Part shown: piece by piece, positions 15,322-24,169 of the stretch
Layout of the letters: the number at the start of each line of letters is the position of its first letter
Numbering within the stretch: the stretch's first letter is position 1
DNA from: Vreelandella arcis
Lineage (GTDB): Bacteria; Pseudomonadota; Gammaproteobacteria; Pseudomonadales; Halomonadaceae
Direction of reading: 5' to 3'
Length of the DNA stretch: 38,765 bases
Assembly (NCBI RefSeq): GCF_900103865.1
Contig: NZ_FNII01000024.1
Coordinates: 1 to 38,765 of the forward strand
Notes under the pieces: generated by a model
Database searches by the model: none
The model's input: the letters and a program-made list of their open reading frames with translations, nothing else
What the model was told of the DNA's origin: nothing
Position numbers and translations under genes: made by a program

Positions 15322-16949
15322 TACTGAACCTCACCCAAAAGTTCATTCAACAACACCCGCTGCCCATCAGCTTCCTCCTCAGCTCCTAATTCCCGCATTA
15401 GACTGTCCATCTCTCCTAGCGCCTGCACCAGCTCTCCCATTGCTTCACCCGCCAACACGCTGGGCTCTGGCAAATTGGCAGCGTCCACACTGTCACTATC
15501 TTTGAGCCAAGAGATATCCAACGAGTCGCCTTTGTGCTCGGCAATCCACTCGCGACTGAAGCAGCGCCAGCGGCTATGGATCATGCGTTCATCTACGCCT
15601 TGGTTCTCATCAGTGGCTTTGGTGGCTTCCGGCAGATCGATCTTGTCGGAATGGAAGCTGTACTCGCCTTCTTTGCGTTCGCTCTGACCATTGGGATTAT
15701 CCCCAAAGACTGCCTCGAATGGTTTCAGATGCTGCTCGCCAAACGGCGTGCGTTTGCCGAAGCTAGGCATGTTGGTGCGCAGGTCATAAACCCAGACGTT
15801 TTCGGTGCAGTTTTCCTCCTGGTGCTTATCCGTCGCGCTGCCTTTGGTGAAGAACAGGACGTTAGTTTTCACACCCTGGGCGTAGAAGATGCCGGTAGGC
15901 AGGCGCAAAAGGGTGTGCAGGTTGCACTTGTGCATCAGGTCCCGGCGCACCTCGGTGCCGACGCCGGCTTCGAACAGCACGTTATCCGGCAGCACCACGG
16001 CGGCGCGGCCACCGGGTTTGAGGTTGCGGTAGATATGCTGCAGGAAGGCCAGCTGTTTGTTGCTGGTTTTATAGGTCAGGTCATCGCGGGTAATACTGGC
16101 ATCGCCGCCTTTGCTGGTGCCGAAGGGCGGGTTGGCGAGGATGACGTCCGCCTTTTCCAGGCCCGCACCGGTCTGGCCAAGCGCGTTGCCCAGGTGCACC
16201 ACGCCTTCATCGTCGCCTTCCATGCCATGCAGTAGGCAGTTCATCAACGCCAAGCGGCGGGTACCGGGCACCAGTTCAATGCCGACAAAGGCTCGGTTTT
16301 TTTGAAAGGCCTGCTGCTGGGCGTTTAGGTCAAACAGATCGTCGGTGTGATCCTTGATGTACTGATCCGCAGCAATCAGAAAGCCCGCCGTACCCGCTGC
16401 CGGGTCCTGAATCTTCTCGCCGGGCTGGGGCTTCAGGCAGCGCACCATAGTGTTGATCAACGCCCGCGGGGTGAAATACTGACCCGCGCCAGACTTGGTT
16501 TCGTTGGCGTTCTTTTCCAGCAGGCCTTCGTAGAGATCCCCCAGCCCGTCCTTCTGGGCGCTAAACCAGTCGATCTGATCCAGCGCTTTAATCATCTGCT
16601 CCAGGTGGCGCGGTTCGCGCAGGCGGGTTTGCGCATCGGCGTAAACGGCGCTGATCAGCGGGTCGTCATGGATTAGTCTACCCGCCCCATCTCTGCCGCT
16701 GGAGAGGCTGAGTAGAATGCGCTTGTAGTCATCAAGCAGGTTGAGGCCCGACTTTCCGTTCAGGTCCGTCCAGCGGCACCCCTCGGGCAGCACGTGACGC
16801 TTGAGTGATTCAGCTTGGGTATTCTCGTGCACCATCTTAATAAACAGCAGCAGCACCAGCTCGGTGACGTAGTCCGAGTAATTGATGCCGTCATCGCGCA
16901 GTACATCACACAGATTCCAGAGTTTTTGGACGATGTCGTTATTGGTCAT
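15321..16949 (-). CDS. hsdM: Type I restriction-modification N6-adenine methylase HsdM
   Basis: The 542-residue methylase transfers a methyl group from S-adenosylmethionine to adenine N6 in the HsdS target. The N-terminal helical HsdM domain (about 1-130) includes YSDYVTELVLLLFIKM. The SAM-binding motif DPAAGTAGFL lies near residue 181 and the catalytic NPPF near 274, followed by GGRAAVVLPDNVLF. The length is normal for the family and all motifs look intact. It starts 18 bases after the fic stop, so fic, hsdM and hsdS form one transcription unit. Confidence 0.95.
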   Translation of the reverse strand: MTNNDIVQKLWNLCDVLRDDGINYSDYVTELVLLLFIKMVHENTQAESLKRHVLPEGCRWTDLNGKSGLNLLDDYKRILLSLSSGRDGAGRLIHDDPLISAVYADAQTRLREPRHLEQMIKALDQIDWFSAQKDGLGDLYEGLLEKNANETKSGAGQYFTPRALINTMVRCLKPQPGEKIQDPAAGTAGFLIAADQYIKDHTDDLFDLNAQQQAFQKNRAFVGIELVPGTRRLALMNCLLHGMEGDDEGVVHLGNALGQTGAGLEKADVILANPPFGTSKGGDASITRDDLTYKTSNKQLAFLQHIYRNLKPGGRAAVVLPDNVLFEAGVGTEVRRDLMHKCNLHTLLRLPTGIFYAQGVKTNVLFFTKGSATDKHQEENCTENVWVYDLRTNMPSFGKRTPFGEQHLKPFEAVFGDNPNGQSERKEGEYSFHSDKIDLPEATKATDENQGVDERMIHSRWRCFSREWIAEHKGDSLDISWLKDSDSVDAANLPEPSVLAGEAMGELVQALGEMDSLMRELGAEEEADGQRVLLNELLGEVQ

Positions 16950-16967
16950 GGGTACTTCCGAGTAGTG

Positions 16968-18038
16968 TTAGGCGCGCTCAAGGAATAGCGCCATCAGCGG
17001 TGTATTAATGTAGAAGTTGCTACGGCCAACCTTGGTTTTGTCCAGCAGGCCGATGCTGACCAGCTCATCCAGGTATTTGGTAGCAGTGATACGGCTGACG
17101 GCCAGATCCTCCATGACGAATTCGATTTTCGTATATGGGTGGTTGAACAGGTTATTCAGCAGTTCCTGCCGGTAAATTTTGGGGCATTCATCACGCATCC
17201 GATGTTTGGTGTATTGCATCAACTCGCGGATCTGACCAATCAGGTCAATGGTTTGCTGAGCGGTCTGGCTGATACCTTCCAGCATATAGAGCAGCCAAGG
17301 CTCCCAGTTACCGGTATCGCGCACGGCCTGTAATTGCCGGTAGTAATCGGCTTTGGTCTGGATCAGATAGCGGCTGAAGTACAGCACGGGCAGGTCGAGC
17401 AGGTCTTGAGCGACCAGATACAGCATGTTGATGATGCGCCCGGTCCGGCCGTTGCCATCATAGAACGGGTGAACACTTTCGAACTGATGATGGATGATCG
17501 CCATTTTGACCAGCGGGTCTGCATCGCACAGTTCGTCATCGTTGATGTAAGCCACTAGGTTGCTCATCAACGCTTCGATTTCCTGGGCGGACTGGGGCGG
17601 CTCATAGACGACCTCCCCCGTAGCCTGATTCCTCAATGCAGTCCCCGGTAGCTTCCGGAAACCGGCATTGTTGTTTTCGAGCGTCTCCTGAATCAGAAGA
17701 ATATCGTTAAGACGGATCAGCCGCGACTGCCGAACGCTGCGGAACCCAGCTCGCAGGGCGGTTGCGTAATCCTGAACCTCTTTGGTTTGCGGTGATACGC
17801 TGGCCGCGTCCGCCACGACAGCGCGATACAGATCATCCTGGGTAGTGATGATATTTTCGATTTCGGAGCTGTGCCGGGCTTCTTGCAAAGTCAGCGTATT
17901 GATCAAGATTTCTTCGTTGGGAATGGTCGCTGCCACGCCTTTTAGCTCTGCCAGGTAACGATGTGCCTCCGCGGCTTTTTTCAGCACGGAGCGCGTTTCC
18001 CACTGTTCGATGTGTTCAAGGGGCAGCGTTGGCAGCAC
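16968..18038 (-). CDS. Fic-domain protein (class II, with C-terminal winged helix)
   Basis: The 356-residue protein is likely an AMP-transferase (or related nucleotidyl transferase) acting on cytoplasmic proteins. The catalytic motif HPFYDGNGRTGR is complete. An N-terminal inhibitory motif is visible (SSEIEN within ARHSSEIENIITTQ), which fits the S/TxxxE(G/N) pattern of self-inhibited class II Fic proteins. A C-terminal winged helix-turn-helix (about 285-350: TKIEFVMEDLAVSRITATKYLDEL) suggests DNA binding, possibly at the inverted repeats upstream. The start is GTG at 18038 with AGAGG six bases ahead. Lying between hsdR and hsdM, it may guard or regulate the restriction system. Fic genes within type I loci are known, but their role is not settled. 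Confidence 0.92.
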   Translation of the reverse strand: MLPTLPLEHIEQWETRSVLKKAAEAHRYLAELKGVAATIPNEEILINTLTLQEARHSSEIENIITTQDDLYRAVVADAASVSPQTKEVQDYATALRAGFRSVRQSRLIRLNDILLIQETLENNNAGFRKLPGTALRNQATGEVVYEPPQSAQEIEALMSNLVAYINDDELCDADPLVKMAIIHHQFESVHPFYDGNGRTGRIINMLYLVAQDLLDLPVLYFSRYLIQTKADYYRQLQAVRDTGNWEPWLLYMLEGISQTAQQTIDLIGQIRELMQYTKHRMRDECPKIYRQELLNNLFNHPYTKIEFVMEDLAVSRITATKYLDELVSIGLLDKTKVGRSNFYINTPLMALFLERA

Positions 18039-18058
18039 GTAGCGCCTCTTCTTAGATC

Positions 18059-18129
18059 ATGTATAGAAAAACAGAAAATCTATACATATTGGGATAGATA
18101 TGCAAAGGAAATGGCACTTTCCTTTGCAT
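18059..18129. promoter_or_regulatory. Two inverted repeats in the fic upstream region
   Basis: ATGTATAG (18059-18066) and CTATACAT (18080-18087) form an 8-bp inverted repeat with a 13-base spacer. ATGCAAAGGAAA (18100-18111) and TTTCCTTTGCAT (18118-18129) form a perfect 12-bp inverted repeat with a 6-base loop. Both lie just upstream of the fic start, in the 183-base gap after hsdR. They look like operators, perhaps for the winged helix of Fic. The second could instead end hsdR transcripts, but it has no U-run. Confidence 0.6.
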
Positions 18130-18221
18130 GTGAAGCAGTAAATGTATAAATAACGACAAAATCTAGCTATTTGCTAAGGCCAATCAGCCAGAGCCATATC
18201 GAAGCGACCGACACCGCTCAT

Positions 18222-21200
18222 TTAAGCGCTCTGCTGCGGCCACATGGCGTCGCCTAGCTCATCCAGCACGGTATCCAGTTGATCGCCCAGTATTTTATCC
18301 AGCTGCTTTGCACCACCTTGGAAGGCGGGTAGCTGGTTGACGGTTTCGCGGTCGATAATGATTTCATGGGTCAGTTGCTTGGCCAGGCGTTCCAGCCACT
18401 TGCGCTGGGCTGATGTCCAATCGTGCTGGGTATAGATGCGGTCCATGGCTTCAGCGACGCGCTGCTCAAAGGGCTTTAGAGGCTCGCCGAGCGCAGCGCG
18501 GCGGATATGGCCAACGATGCTGGCAGCAATGTCTTTATTGGTCTGATTGCGCACGGCGGTTTGCAGATTGGCTTCCGAGTAGCCGTGGTTATCCAGCAGT
18601 ACTTTCACTTCCTTGAGTTGCTGGCGCGTAAGGTCGCGGGGCTTGTTGACGACCACTGCCAGGGCGGTCGATTGGTTAACCTGCTCCTTGATAAACGCGT
18701 TGAAGCTGTCCAGGTAATCCTCAGGCCGCTGGTGTACACCGTAGCTTTGGGTGGGCTCCTGGATGAGCTCATCTTCATGATGCGAAATCACGGGCATATT
18801 GTCGCTGCCTACCAGTGATTTCACTTGGCCAAGTTGATTAACCAAGCCGCTGTGCTGGCTGATGAATGCTGACGCTTCACGCGGGCCTAGTTTCTGAAGG
18901 TGCTGGTGCAGGTTTTTTGGCTCGACGCCCCACAGCTCTTGCAGTTCGTCCAGCTTGTCTTTCAGCGCCGGTCGGCTTTCGGCTTTGTTGTCGGCTTTGC
19001 GCAGTACGCGCATGACCTTCTGGCTCAGTTGGCTAAGCACTACATCTGCCTGGCTTTCGCCCAACTGTTCACCAGGGCTATTCAGCGCTGCTTCTAAATG
19101 ATCCTCGTCGGTCAGCTCATCGACCAGTTGCTCCAGGGTGATATTGGGGTCCCTCACCAGGGGCTTCATGGTGTTGACCTCGGCAAGGGCGGCGTAGATA
19201 TCGACCGGGTCATAAATACGGAACACGGTTTTGCCGATTTCGTCACAGCGACGGGTGGCGCGGCCAATCATTTGCTCATACAGAATGCGCGAACGCACCC
19301 GCCGCATAAACACCAGGTGACAGATCTTGGGTACATCGATACCGGTCGTCAGCAGGTCGACGGTGACGGCAATACTGGGATAACGCTCGTTCTTGAAACG
19401 ACGAATCAGCTGATCGACTTTGTCGCTTTTGCCGGTAATCTTGGCGACGGCGGCTTCGTTATAGCTACCGTTATAGAGGTCTTTAAAGGCATCATCCAGA
19501 AGGCGCTTGACCATATCAGCATGCAGATCAGTCGCGCAGAAAATCAGCGCTTTTTCGTCGTCGAAAGGGTCTAGTTCCTGCGCCAGCTGTTCGCAGATAA
19601 CCCGATTAAAATTCTCATTGATCACTCGACGGTTGAAGGCCTCAACCTCGAAGCTCAGCTCGTCTTCGAGCTCAGTGGTATCCACTTCGCCGGTCTGGGT
19701 GTTAATCACCTCGACTGGCTTACCTTTCTCGAACTGGATACCGTTCTTGGTCAGCAGGGTTTCGTAGCGAATAGGTGGTTCGTGGTCGATCAGCCAGTCA
19801 TCCGCGACGGCTTCTCTGTACGAGTAGGTGTAGACAGGTTTGCCAAAAATATCGCTGGTGTGTCTGGCCGGGGTGGCCGTCAGGCCGATTTTGACTGCAT
19901 CGAAGTAGTCCAGCACCCGCCGGTAACTGGAGATATATTGGCTCGCATCCCGAGTCGCCAGCTCACCTTCGGTCATTTCCTGATCCAGTGTATAGCCCCG
20001 ATGGGCTTCGTCGATAATGATGCAATCAAACTGGTCAATGGGCGGCGGCTGATCGCTCATAAAGATGCGCTTCACCATGGCCTGAACGGTGGCGACCTGC
20101 ACGCGGGTTTCGGCTTCAGCGGCCATATCGCCCAGTTCCGCCACGTTGTAAATCTTGCTCAGGGTCTGGTTCTGCTCTAAAGGCGCTTCGTTAAAAGCGT
20201 CGATGGCCTGCTGCCCAAGGGCGGTGCGGTCTACAAGAAATAAAATGCGATGGTAGCGTTCGGTTTTCAGGAAGCGGTACATCAGGCCAATGATGGTACG
20301 GGTTTTACCTGTGCCGGTGGCCATGGCAAGTAATACGGAGCGGACGTTTCGGGACAGAGCATTTTCAGTCGCCGCAATGGCCTTCTGTTGATAGTCACGC
20401 AGTTTCAGATAACCGAAGGGTTCGTTCTTAAGCAGCTTTTCTGCATTTTCTTTATCGCGCTCCAGTAGGTCCAGCAAACCACCTGGCGTGTGAAAACGTG
20501 ACAGTGCACGTCGGGGGTTACTGGGATCCCGTACATCCCGAAACCAGGTACCCGATTGTTCGGCCAGTTGGGGGACATAAGGGCGACCGTTACAGGAATA
20601 GACGAAAGGCACCATATAGTGGCCTTCGTCATCAGCAGGCCAGGCAATGGTGCGACCAGTAAGCTCCCAGGCACCTACCAGAGGGGCCTCGACGTGGGTC
20701 CCTTTACTATAACGTTCGGCCTGATCAATTTTGCCCGCCACGTTGGTGTTTTCTTTCTTGGCTTCTACCACTGCGATGGGCGCAAGGCCTACAAACAACA
20801 CGTAATCGGCTCGGCCCTTCTCGCCGTTATGATTGGTGGGCCATTCGGCAATCGCGCGGTAAGTCCCTTTCTCCGGCCTTGCGCCTTTCTGGTAGGTGAT
20901 TTCCTGGCTGTCTGCTTCCCAACCGGCTTCATGCAATTGCTGGTCAATGAGAATGCGGGTGAGTTCTTCGTTCAGTACCAGGGTATCGGTGGCGGCTTTG
21001 GTTTGCTTGGCCACTTTCTGGCGCTGCTGATTAACGGTTTGTTCGCCTTGCTGCGTGAGCTGCTTTTGCAGAGCTTTGATTTTATTTTCGTAGGCCGCTT
21101 GCTGTTGCGCCAGCGCTTCTTCGTGCTGGCGGGCTTGTTTCTCTAGCGCCCGAGCTTCTTCATCCATGGCGACGGCCAGGGCTTCGTATTCAGCCTTTTC

Positions 21201-21761
21201 TTTCTCAACCAGTTGGCTGAGTTGCTGGCTGCTGTTTAGCTCTACGTTCGCGTTTTGCAGATCATGGCGCAGTTTTTCGATACCTGACTGCAACTGGCGT
21301 AGTTGGGCGCTGGGATCTTCCGGTGGCACGAACGGCCCCGGTTTAAATCCGGACCCTGCATTGCCAAAGGAGCGGTGGAACCAGATCGCTAACTCTCTGG
21401 CCAATTTCAATCCATCCATGGCTTCTTTATGGCGAGTGCGAAATTGGTGGGTAGCCCGGTTCCCTTCAATGCGCAGGGTATGAAACAGCTCTCGTACTTG
21501 GGACTCAAGCCGCAGCTCGCGATTTAGCCGATAAAGAAGGTCGGCTTGGCTGGTTTGCTCATCGAAATCGATACCCGACAGCGCGGCCATGTGCTGAGCA
21601 AGCGCCTCGCCCAGTTGGCGCAGCTTGATCAACGTGGTGTTAGGGTCGCTGGCGAATGCTCCCTCGGCAGCTGACGCCAGCTGCACAAATAGCGCGTCAT
21701 GCTCGGCCAGGAAACCGAAATTTGCTGATGCTTGGTCGCTGACTCGCACAGATGGCTCCAT
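18222..21761 (-). CDS. hsdR: Type I restriction enzyme motor/nuclease subunit HsdR
   Basis: The 1179-residue subunit translocates DNA with ATP and cuts unmethylated DNA. The N-terminal domain (about 1-140) is of DUF4145 type. A coiled coil rich in Gln, Glu and Lys follows (about 165-260). The PD-(D/E)XK nuclease site (GRADYVLF..., VEAKKEN) is near 318-333. The helicase core has MATGTGKTRT (about 482), DEAHRG (about 585) and LTATP. The second RecA lobe has TTGIDVP and QMIGRATRR, and the C-terminal domain is of EcoEI type. All key residues are present. It is separated from fic by 183 bases with inverted repeats, so it may be transcribed separately. The ribosome binding site ahead of 21761 is weak. 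Confidence 0.95.
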   Translation of the reverse strand: MEPSVRVSDQASANFGFLAEHDALFVQLASAAEGAFASDPNTTLIKLRQLGEALAQHMAALSGIDFDEQTSQADLLYRLNRELRLESQVRELFHTLRIEGNRATHQFRTRHKEAMDGLKLARELAIWFHRSFGNAGSGFKPGPFVPPEDPSAQLRQLQSGIEKLRHDLQNANVELNSSQQLSQLVEKEKAEYEALAVAMDEEARALEKQARQHEEALAQQQAAYENKIKALQKQLTQQGEQTVNQQRQKVAKQTKAATDTLVLNEELTRILIDQQLHEAGWEADSQEITYQKGARPEKGTYRAIAEWPTNHNGEKGRADYVLFVGLAPIAVVEAKKENTNVAGKIDQAERYSKGTHVEAPLVGAWELTGRTIAWPADDEGHYMVPFVYSCNGRPYVPQLAEQSGTWFRDVRDPSNPRRALSRFHTPGGLLDLLERDKENAEKLLKNEPFGYLKLRDYQQKAIAATENALSRNVRSVLLAMATGTGKTRTIIGLMYRFLKTERYHRILFLVDRTALGQQAIDAFNEAPLEQNQTLSKIYNVAELGDMAAEAETRVQVATVQAMVKRIFMSDQPPPIDQFDCIIIDEAHRGYTLDQEMTEGELATRDASQYISSYRRVLDYFDAVKIGLTATPARHTSDIFGKPVYTYSYREAVADDWLIDHEPPIRYETLLTKNGIQFEKGKPVEVINTQTGEVDTTELEDELSFEVEAFNRRVINENFNRVICEQLAQELDPFDDEKALIFCATDLHADMVKRLLDDAFKDLYNGSYNEAAVAKITGKSDKVDQLIRRFKNERYPSIAVTVDLLTTGIDVPKICHLVFMRRVRSRILYEQMIGRATRRCDEIGKTVFRIYDPVDIYAALAEVNTMKPLVRDPNITLEQLVDELTDEDHLEAALNSPGEQLGESQADVVLSQLSQKVMRVLRKADNKAESRPALKDKLDELQELWGVEPKNLHQHLQKLGPREASAFISQHSGLVNQLGQVKSLVGSDNMPVISHHEDELIQEPTQSYGVHQRPEDYLDSFNAFIKEQVNQSTALAVVVNKPRDLTRQQLKEVKVLLDNHGYSEANLQTAVRNQTNKDIAASIVGHIRRAALGEPLKPFEQRVAEAMDRIYTQHDWTSAQRKWLERLAKQLTHEIIIDRETVNQLPAFQGGAKQLDKILGDQLDTVLDELGDAMWPQQSA

Positions 21762-21818
21762 TCAATATGGAATTGGCATTCATCACGGAAGGCTCAGCCT
21801 TCAGCCTTATGTTGCTAA

Positions 21819-22181
21819 TCAATGGACTTTATCAGGGTAGCGCGAAATGATCAGCCCTAATGCGACTGAAGGGAGTCGCGCTTTGAACTGCAGAGTGGCA
21901 AGCCTGAAAGAAGGGAGCTCTTTTTTTAAATCTAGTCGATCGATCAGTGATAGGAGCAGGTCATTTAACGTGCAATGGCGCCTATTGGATGTGTCGCGCG
22001 CAATAGCATTTAGACAGCAAGCTTCTAGGCAACCAATCTCAATCATAGTACTAAATAACCTTAATCTTTCAGCTGAAAGAAGTGTTGCAATTTGAGGCTC
22101 GACATCGCCACCCCTTCTCTGTAAGTAACTATCTGTTGCGTTACCCCCCTTTATAGAGCACCTAAGCTGGCAAGATTGCAT
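21819..22181 (-). CDS. Possible hypothetical ORF upstream of hsdR
   Basis: A 120-codon minus-strand frame lies in the otherwise empty gap between hsdR and the methylase remnant. The middle part (ATLLSAERLRLFSTM ... TLNDLLLSLIDRLDL) has the amphipathic Leu pattern of a helical protein. No family, signal or good ribosome binding site is seen. Its 5' end runs over the methylase remnant on the other strand. It may be a real or decayed gene, or chance. Confidence 0.25.
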   Translation of the reverse strand: MQSCQLRCSIKGGNATDSYLQRRGGDVEPQIATLLSAERLRLFSTMIEIGCLEACCLNAIARDTSNRRHCTLNDLLLSLIDRLDLKKELPSFRLATLQFKARLPSVALGLIISRYPDKVH

Positions 22182-22482
22182 AGAACGCTATGACCGTCCC
22201 CACACCCTCTTTTATATGAACCCACCCTACTGGCAGACAGAAGGATATAGGTTACCCTTTGGCATAGAACAGTACGAAGAAATGGCGTGCATGCTGGCCA
22301 ATCTCAAAGGCAAGGCCATCATCAGCCTCAACGACCACCCAGACATCCGCCGGATCTTCGCGGACTACCACATCGAAACCACCGACATCCGCTACACCGT
22401 CGGCGGCGGCAAAGGCTCAGACGCTAAAGAGGTGCTGATCTTCAGCTGGGATGTGGATGAAGAGCCAGCGGGGTTGTTTTAA
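22150..22482 (+). pseudogene. Truncated DNA adenine methylase (D12/Dam class), C-terminal part only
   Basis: The plus-strand reading runs from LSWQDCIERYDRPHTLFYMNPPYWQTEGY to IFSWD. This closely follows the C-terminal half of phage-type DNA adenine methylases: catalytic NPPY/DPPY, then GKAIISLNDHPDIRRIF and DIRYTVGGG. The N-terminal half with the SAM-binding FxGG region and the target domain is missing, because the similarity begins abruptly near 22150. The first residue of the catalytic motif is Asn, not the family's usual Asp. No functional start is likely, although an ATG at 22216 exists. It is best read as a remnant of a lost phage or island gene. Confidence 0.82.
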
Positions 22483-22511
22483 ACCTATCCCTAATAAGGC
22501 ATGGCCATTTG

Positions 22512-23375
22512 ATGTACCAACTAGAAGACTTTGAGACTGCGCGAGAGCTAATAGAGTACCTTTCTCCTTTAAATAGGGATCGATGGCCACGCGGTGAATA
22601 TGTCTTCCGAGGACAGCCATGTGCAAGCTACTCCTTGACGCCATCGGCTTATCGCAGTAAGGGCTTTTTAACTTCGACTGCTATGTTAGGTCGTTTTGGC
22701 GCTGTCAAAGGCGGTGGGCAAGTTTACTTCGAGGTAATGGTTCTATCCGCGTTTCTTGAAGCTTGCGATGGAGCTGGCATTCAAGTGCCTGGTGACTCTA
22801 TGGAATTACGCAGCATTCTTGAGTCCCCTGACAACTACACCAGAATGCCGACCAACTGGCCTCCAAGGACTGCTTTTCCAGTTTTGGCAACAGCGCAACA
22901 TCATGGGGTACCCACCTGTCTTCTTGATTGGACTCGTCGTTCTTACGTAGCTGCCTATTTTGCTGCTTCTGGAATCTTGAGGAGTGAACCTAAAAATAGC
23001 CATTTGGCTATTTGGGCTCTCAGGGTATTTGGGCATAAAGAATGGGAAAATATAGCTTTCGTAGAAATGCCTGGAGGAACAAGTGCAAACCTTGCTGCGC
23101 AGGAAGGCGTCTTCACGGTTTCGAGTATTAAAGCAGGAGGTAGAGAGAGCTTTGAGCACCTCCCCTTAGAACGTGAGCAAGACGTCTATAAACGCCAAGC
23201 TGATGGTTTTCCAAGCCTAGTCAAGCTTACTTTACCGGTAGAGGAAGCTGGGAATTTATTGCAGTTTTGCATTGACCTTGGAGTGAAGGGGTCGGTGTTA
23301 TTTCCAGGCTATGAGGGAGCAGCTCGGGAGGTTAATGATTATGCATACGCCAGCCAAACGAGATACCGTGAGTAG
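22512..23375 (+). CDS. FRG-domain protein
   Basis: The 287-residue protein has an FRG domain: YVFRGQPCASYSLTPSAYR near residues 30-48, then ATAQHHGVPTCLLDWTRRSYVAAYFAA in the middle. The GVPTxLLDWT segment and the FRGQ motif are the diagnostic parts. FRG domains occur in phage-defence and mobile contexts, but their biochemical activity is not clear to me. There is no signal peptide or membrane helix. The start is ATG at 22512; a TTG just before is possible, and the AAGG site is rather far. It follows the methylase remnant on the same strand and ends about 85 bases before a terminator, at the island edge next to the tRNA operon. Confidence 0.85.
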   Translation: MYQLEDFETARELIEYLSPLNRDRWPRGEYVFRGQPCASYSLTPSAYRSKGFLTSTAMLGRFGAVKGGGQVYFEVMVLSAFLEACDGAGIQVPGDSMELRSILESPDNYTRMPTNWPPRTAFPVLATAQHHGVPTCLLDWTRRSYVAAYFAASGILRSEPKNSHLAIWALRVFGHKEWENIAFVEMPGGTSANLAAQEGVFTVSSIKAGGRESFEHLPLEREQDVYKRQADGFPSLVKLTLPVEEAGNLLQFCIDLGVKGSVLFPGYEGAAREVNDYAYASQTRYRE

Positions 23376-23459
23376 GGCTGCCAGAAGCTGTGCCAAATGC
23401 GGCGCGCGGTTATACTTACAAGTGAGTGTCCAACGGTTGAACACTTTGTAGACACCCAC

Positions 23460-23488
23460 AAAAAAGCCGCCCTAGAAGGCGGCCTTTT
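23460..23488 (-). terminator. Terminator of the tRNA operon (also usable from the plus strand)
   Basis: GCCGCC (23466-23471) and GGCGGC (23478-23483) form a GC-rich stem with a 6-base loop. Six A residues (23460-23465) on the plus strand give a U-run for minus-strand transcripts. TTTT at 23485-23488 also serves plus-strand transcripts from the FRG gene. It lies 38 bases past the tRNA-Thr end. Confidence 0.85.
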
Positions 23489-23525
23489 AAAATTCTGTAA
23501 CATGCTGTTTTTAAACCACTTTAAG

Positions 23526-23601
<76 letters not shown>

Positions 23602-23619
23602 TACACGTAAAGTCGGCAA

Positions 23620-23694
23620 TGGCTGGGGTACCAGGATTCGAACCTGGGAATGCCGCTACCAAAAAGCGGTGCCTTACCACTTGGCGATACCCCA
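23620..23694 (-). tRNA. tRNA-Gln (anticodon TTG)
   Basis: A 75-base cloverleaf on the minus strand. The acceptor is TGGGGTA/TACCCCA, the anticodon loop TTTTGGT and the T-arm GGTTCGAATCC, with encoded CCA. It is the middle gene of the three-tRNA operon. Confidence 0.96.
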
Positions 23695-23700
23695 GCAGTG

Positions 23701-23776
23701 TGGTGGCCAGAGACGGAATCGAACCGCCGACACGGGGATTTTCAATCCCCTGCTCTACCAACTGAGCTATCTGGCC
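23701..23776 (-). tRNA. tRNA-Phe (anticodon GAA)
   Basis: A 76-base cloverleaf on the minus strand. The acceptor is GGCCAGA/TCTGGCC, the anticodon loop TTGAAAA and the T-arm GGTTCGATTCC, with encoded CCA. It is the first gene of the operon. Confidence 0.96.
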
Positions 23777-23792
23777 GCTGCCAACGGTGCGT

Positions 23793-23821
23793 ATTAAACA
23801 AGAATCTCGGCTTTTCGTCAA
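23793..23821 (-). promoter_or_regulatory. Sigma-70 promoter of the tRNA operon
   Basis: On the minus strand TTGACG (23816-23821) is a near-consensus -35 and TTTAAT (23793-23798) a five-of-six -10, with exactly 17 bases between. A GC-rich stretch (ACGCACCG) follows the -10. This is typical of stable-RNA promoters under growth-rate (stringent) control. Confidence 0.82.
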
Positions 23822-23854
23822 CTCTTTTGTAAAACTTTCCGTTTTACCGGTAAG

Positions 23855-24133
23855 TTACGTGGCCTGCGTGGGCGGTACATAGCCTTCCGCCTGGTCGGTA
23901 TCCTGGTTATCGAAAAAGCGCTGCATTTGCTCCATCAGGTAGGCCCGCGACTCGGGGTCTAACATGTTGAGGTGCTTTTCATTGATCAAACGCGTTTGTA
24001 GCGCTTGCCAATCTTCCCAGGCCTGTTTGGAGACGGTTGCCTGGATCTCCTGGCCCTGCTTACCGGGCAGCGGCGGGAAAGGCAGCGCTTCCAGTTCTTG
24101 CTGATACTTGCGGCAAAATACGGTCTTCGTCAT
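23855..24133 (-). CDS. yggX: Fe(2+)-trafficking protein YggX
   Basis: This is a 92-residue cytoplasmic protein of the YggX family, linked to iron handling and protection of Fe-S clusters from oxidation. The N-terminus TKTVFCRKYQQELEALPFPPLPG with the conserved Cys7 and the C-terminal LMEQMQRFF block are diagnostic, and the length is normal. AGGAG eight bases before the ATG supports the start. It lies 36 bases after mutY on the same strand, as in many gammaproteobacteria. The pairing makes sense because MutY is an Fe-S enzyme. Confidence 0.96.
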   Translation of the reverse strand: MTKTVFCRKYQQELEALPFPPLPGKQGQEIQATVSKQAWEDWQALQTRLINEKHLNMLDPESRAYLMEQMQRFFDNQDTDQAEGYVPPTQAT

Positions 24134-24169
24134 GGGTGGGCTCCTAAATTTCAGCGGTTACCAAGCGGG

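Noticed and set aside
15534..16235. 233-codon plus-strand ORF opposite hsdM
   Set aside because: It is antisense to a complete hsdM with all motifs; the product has no family resemblance.
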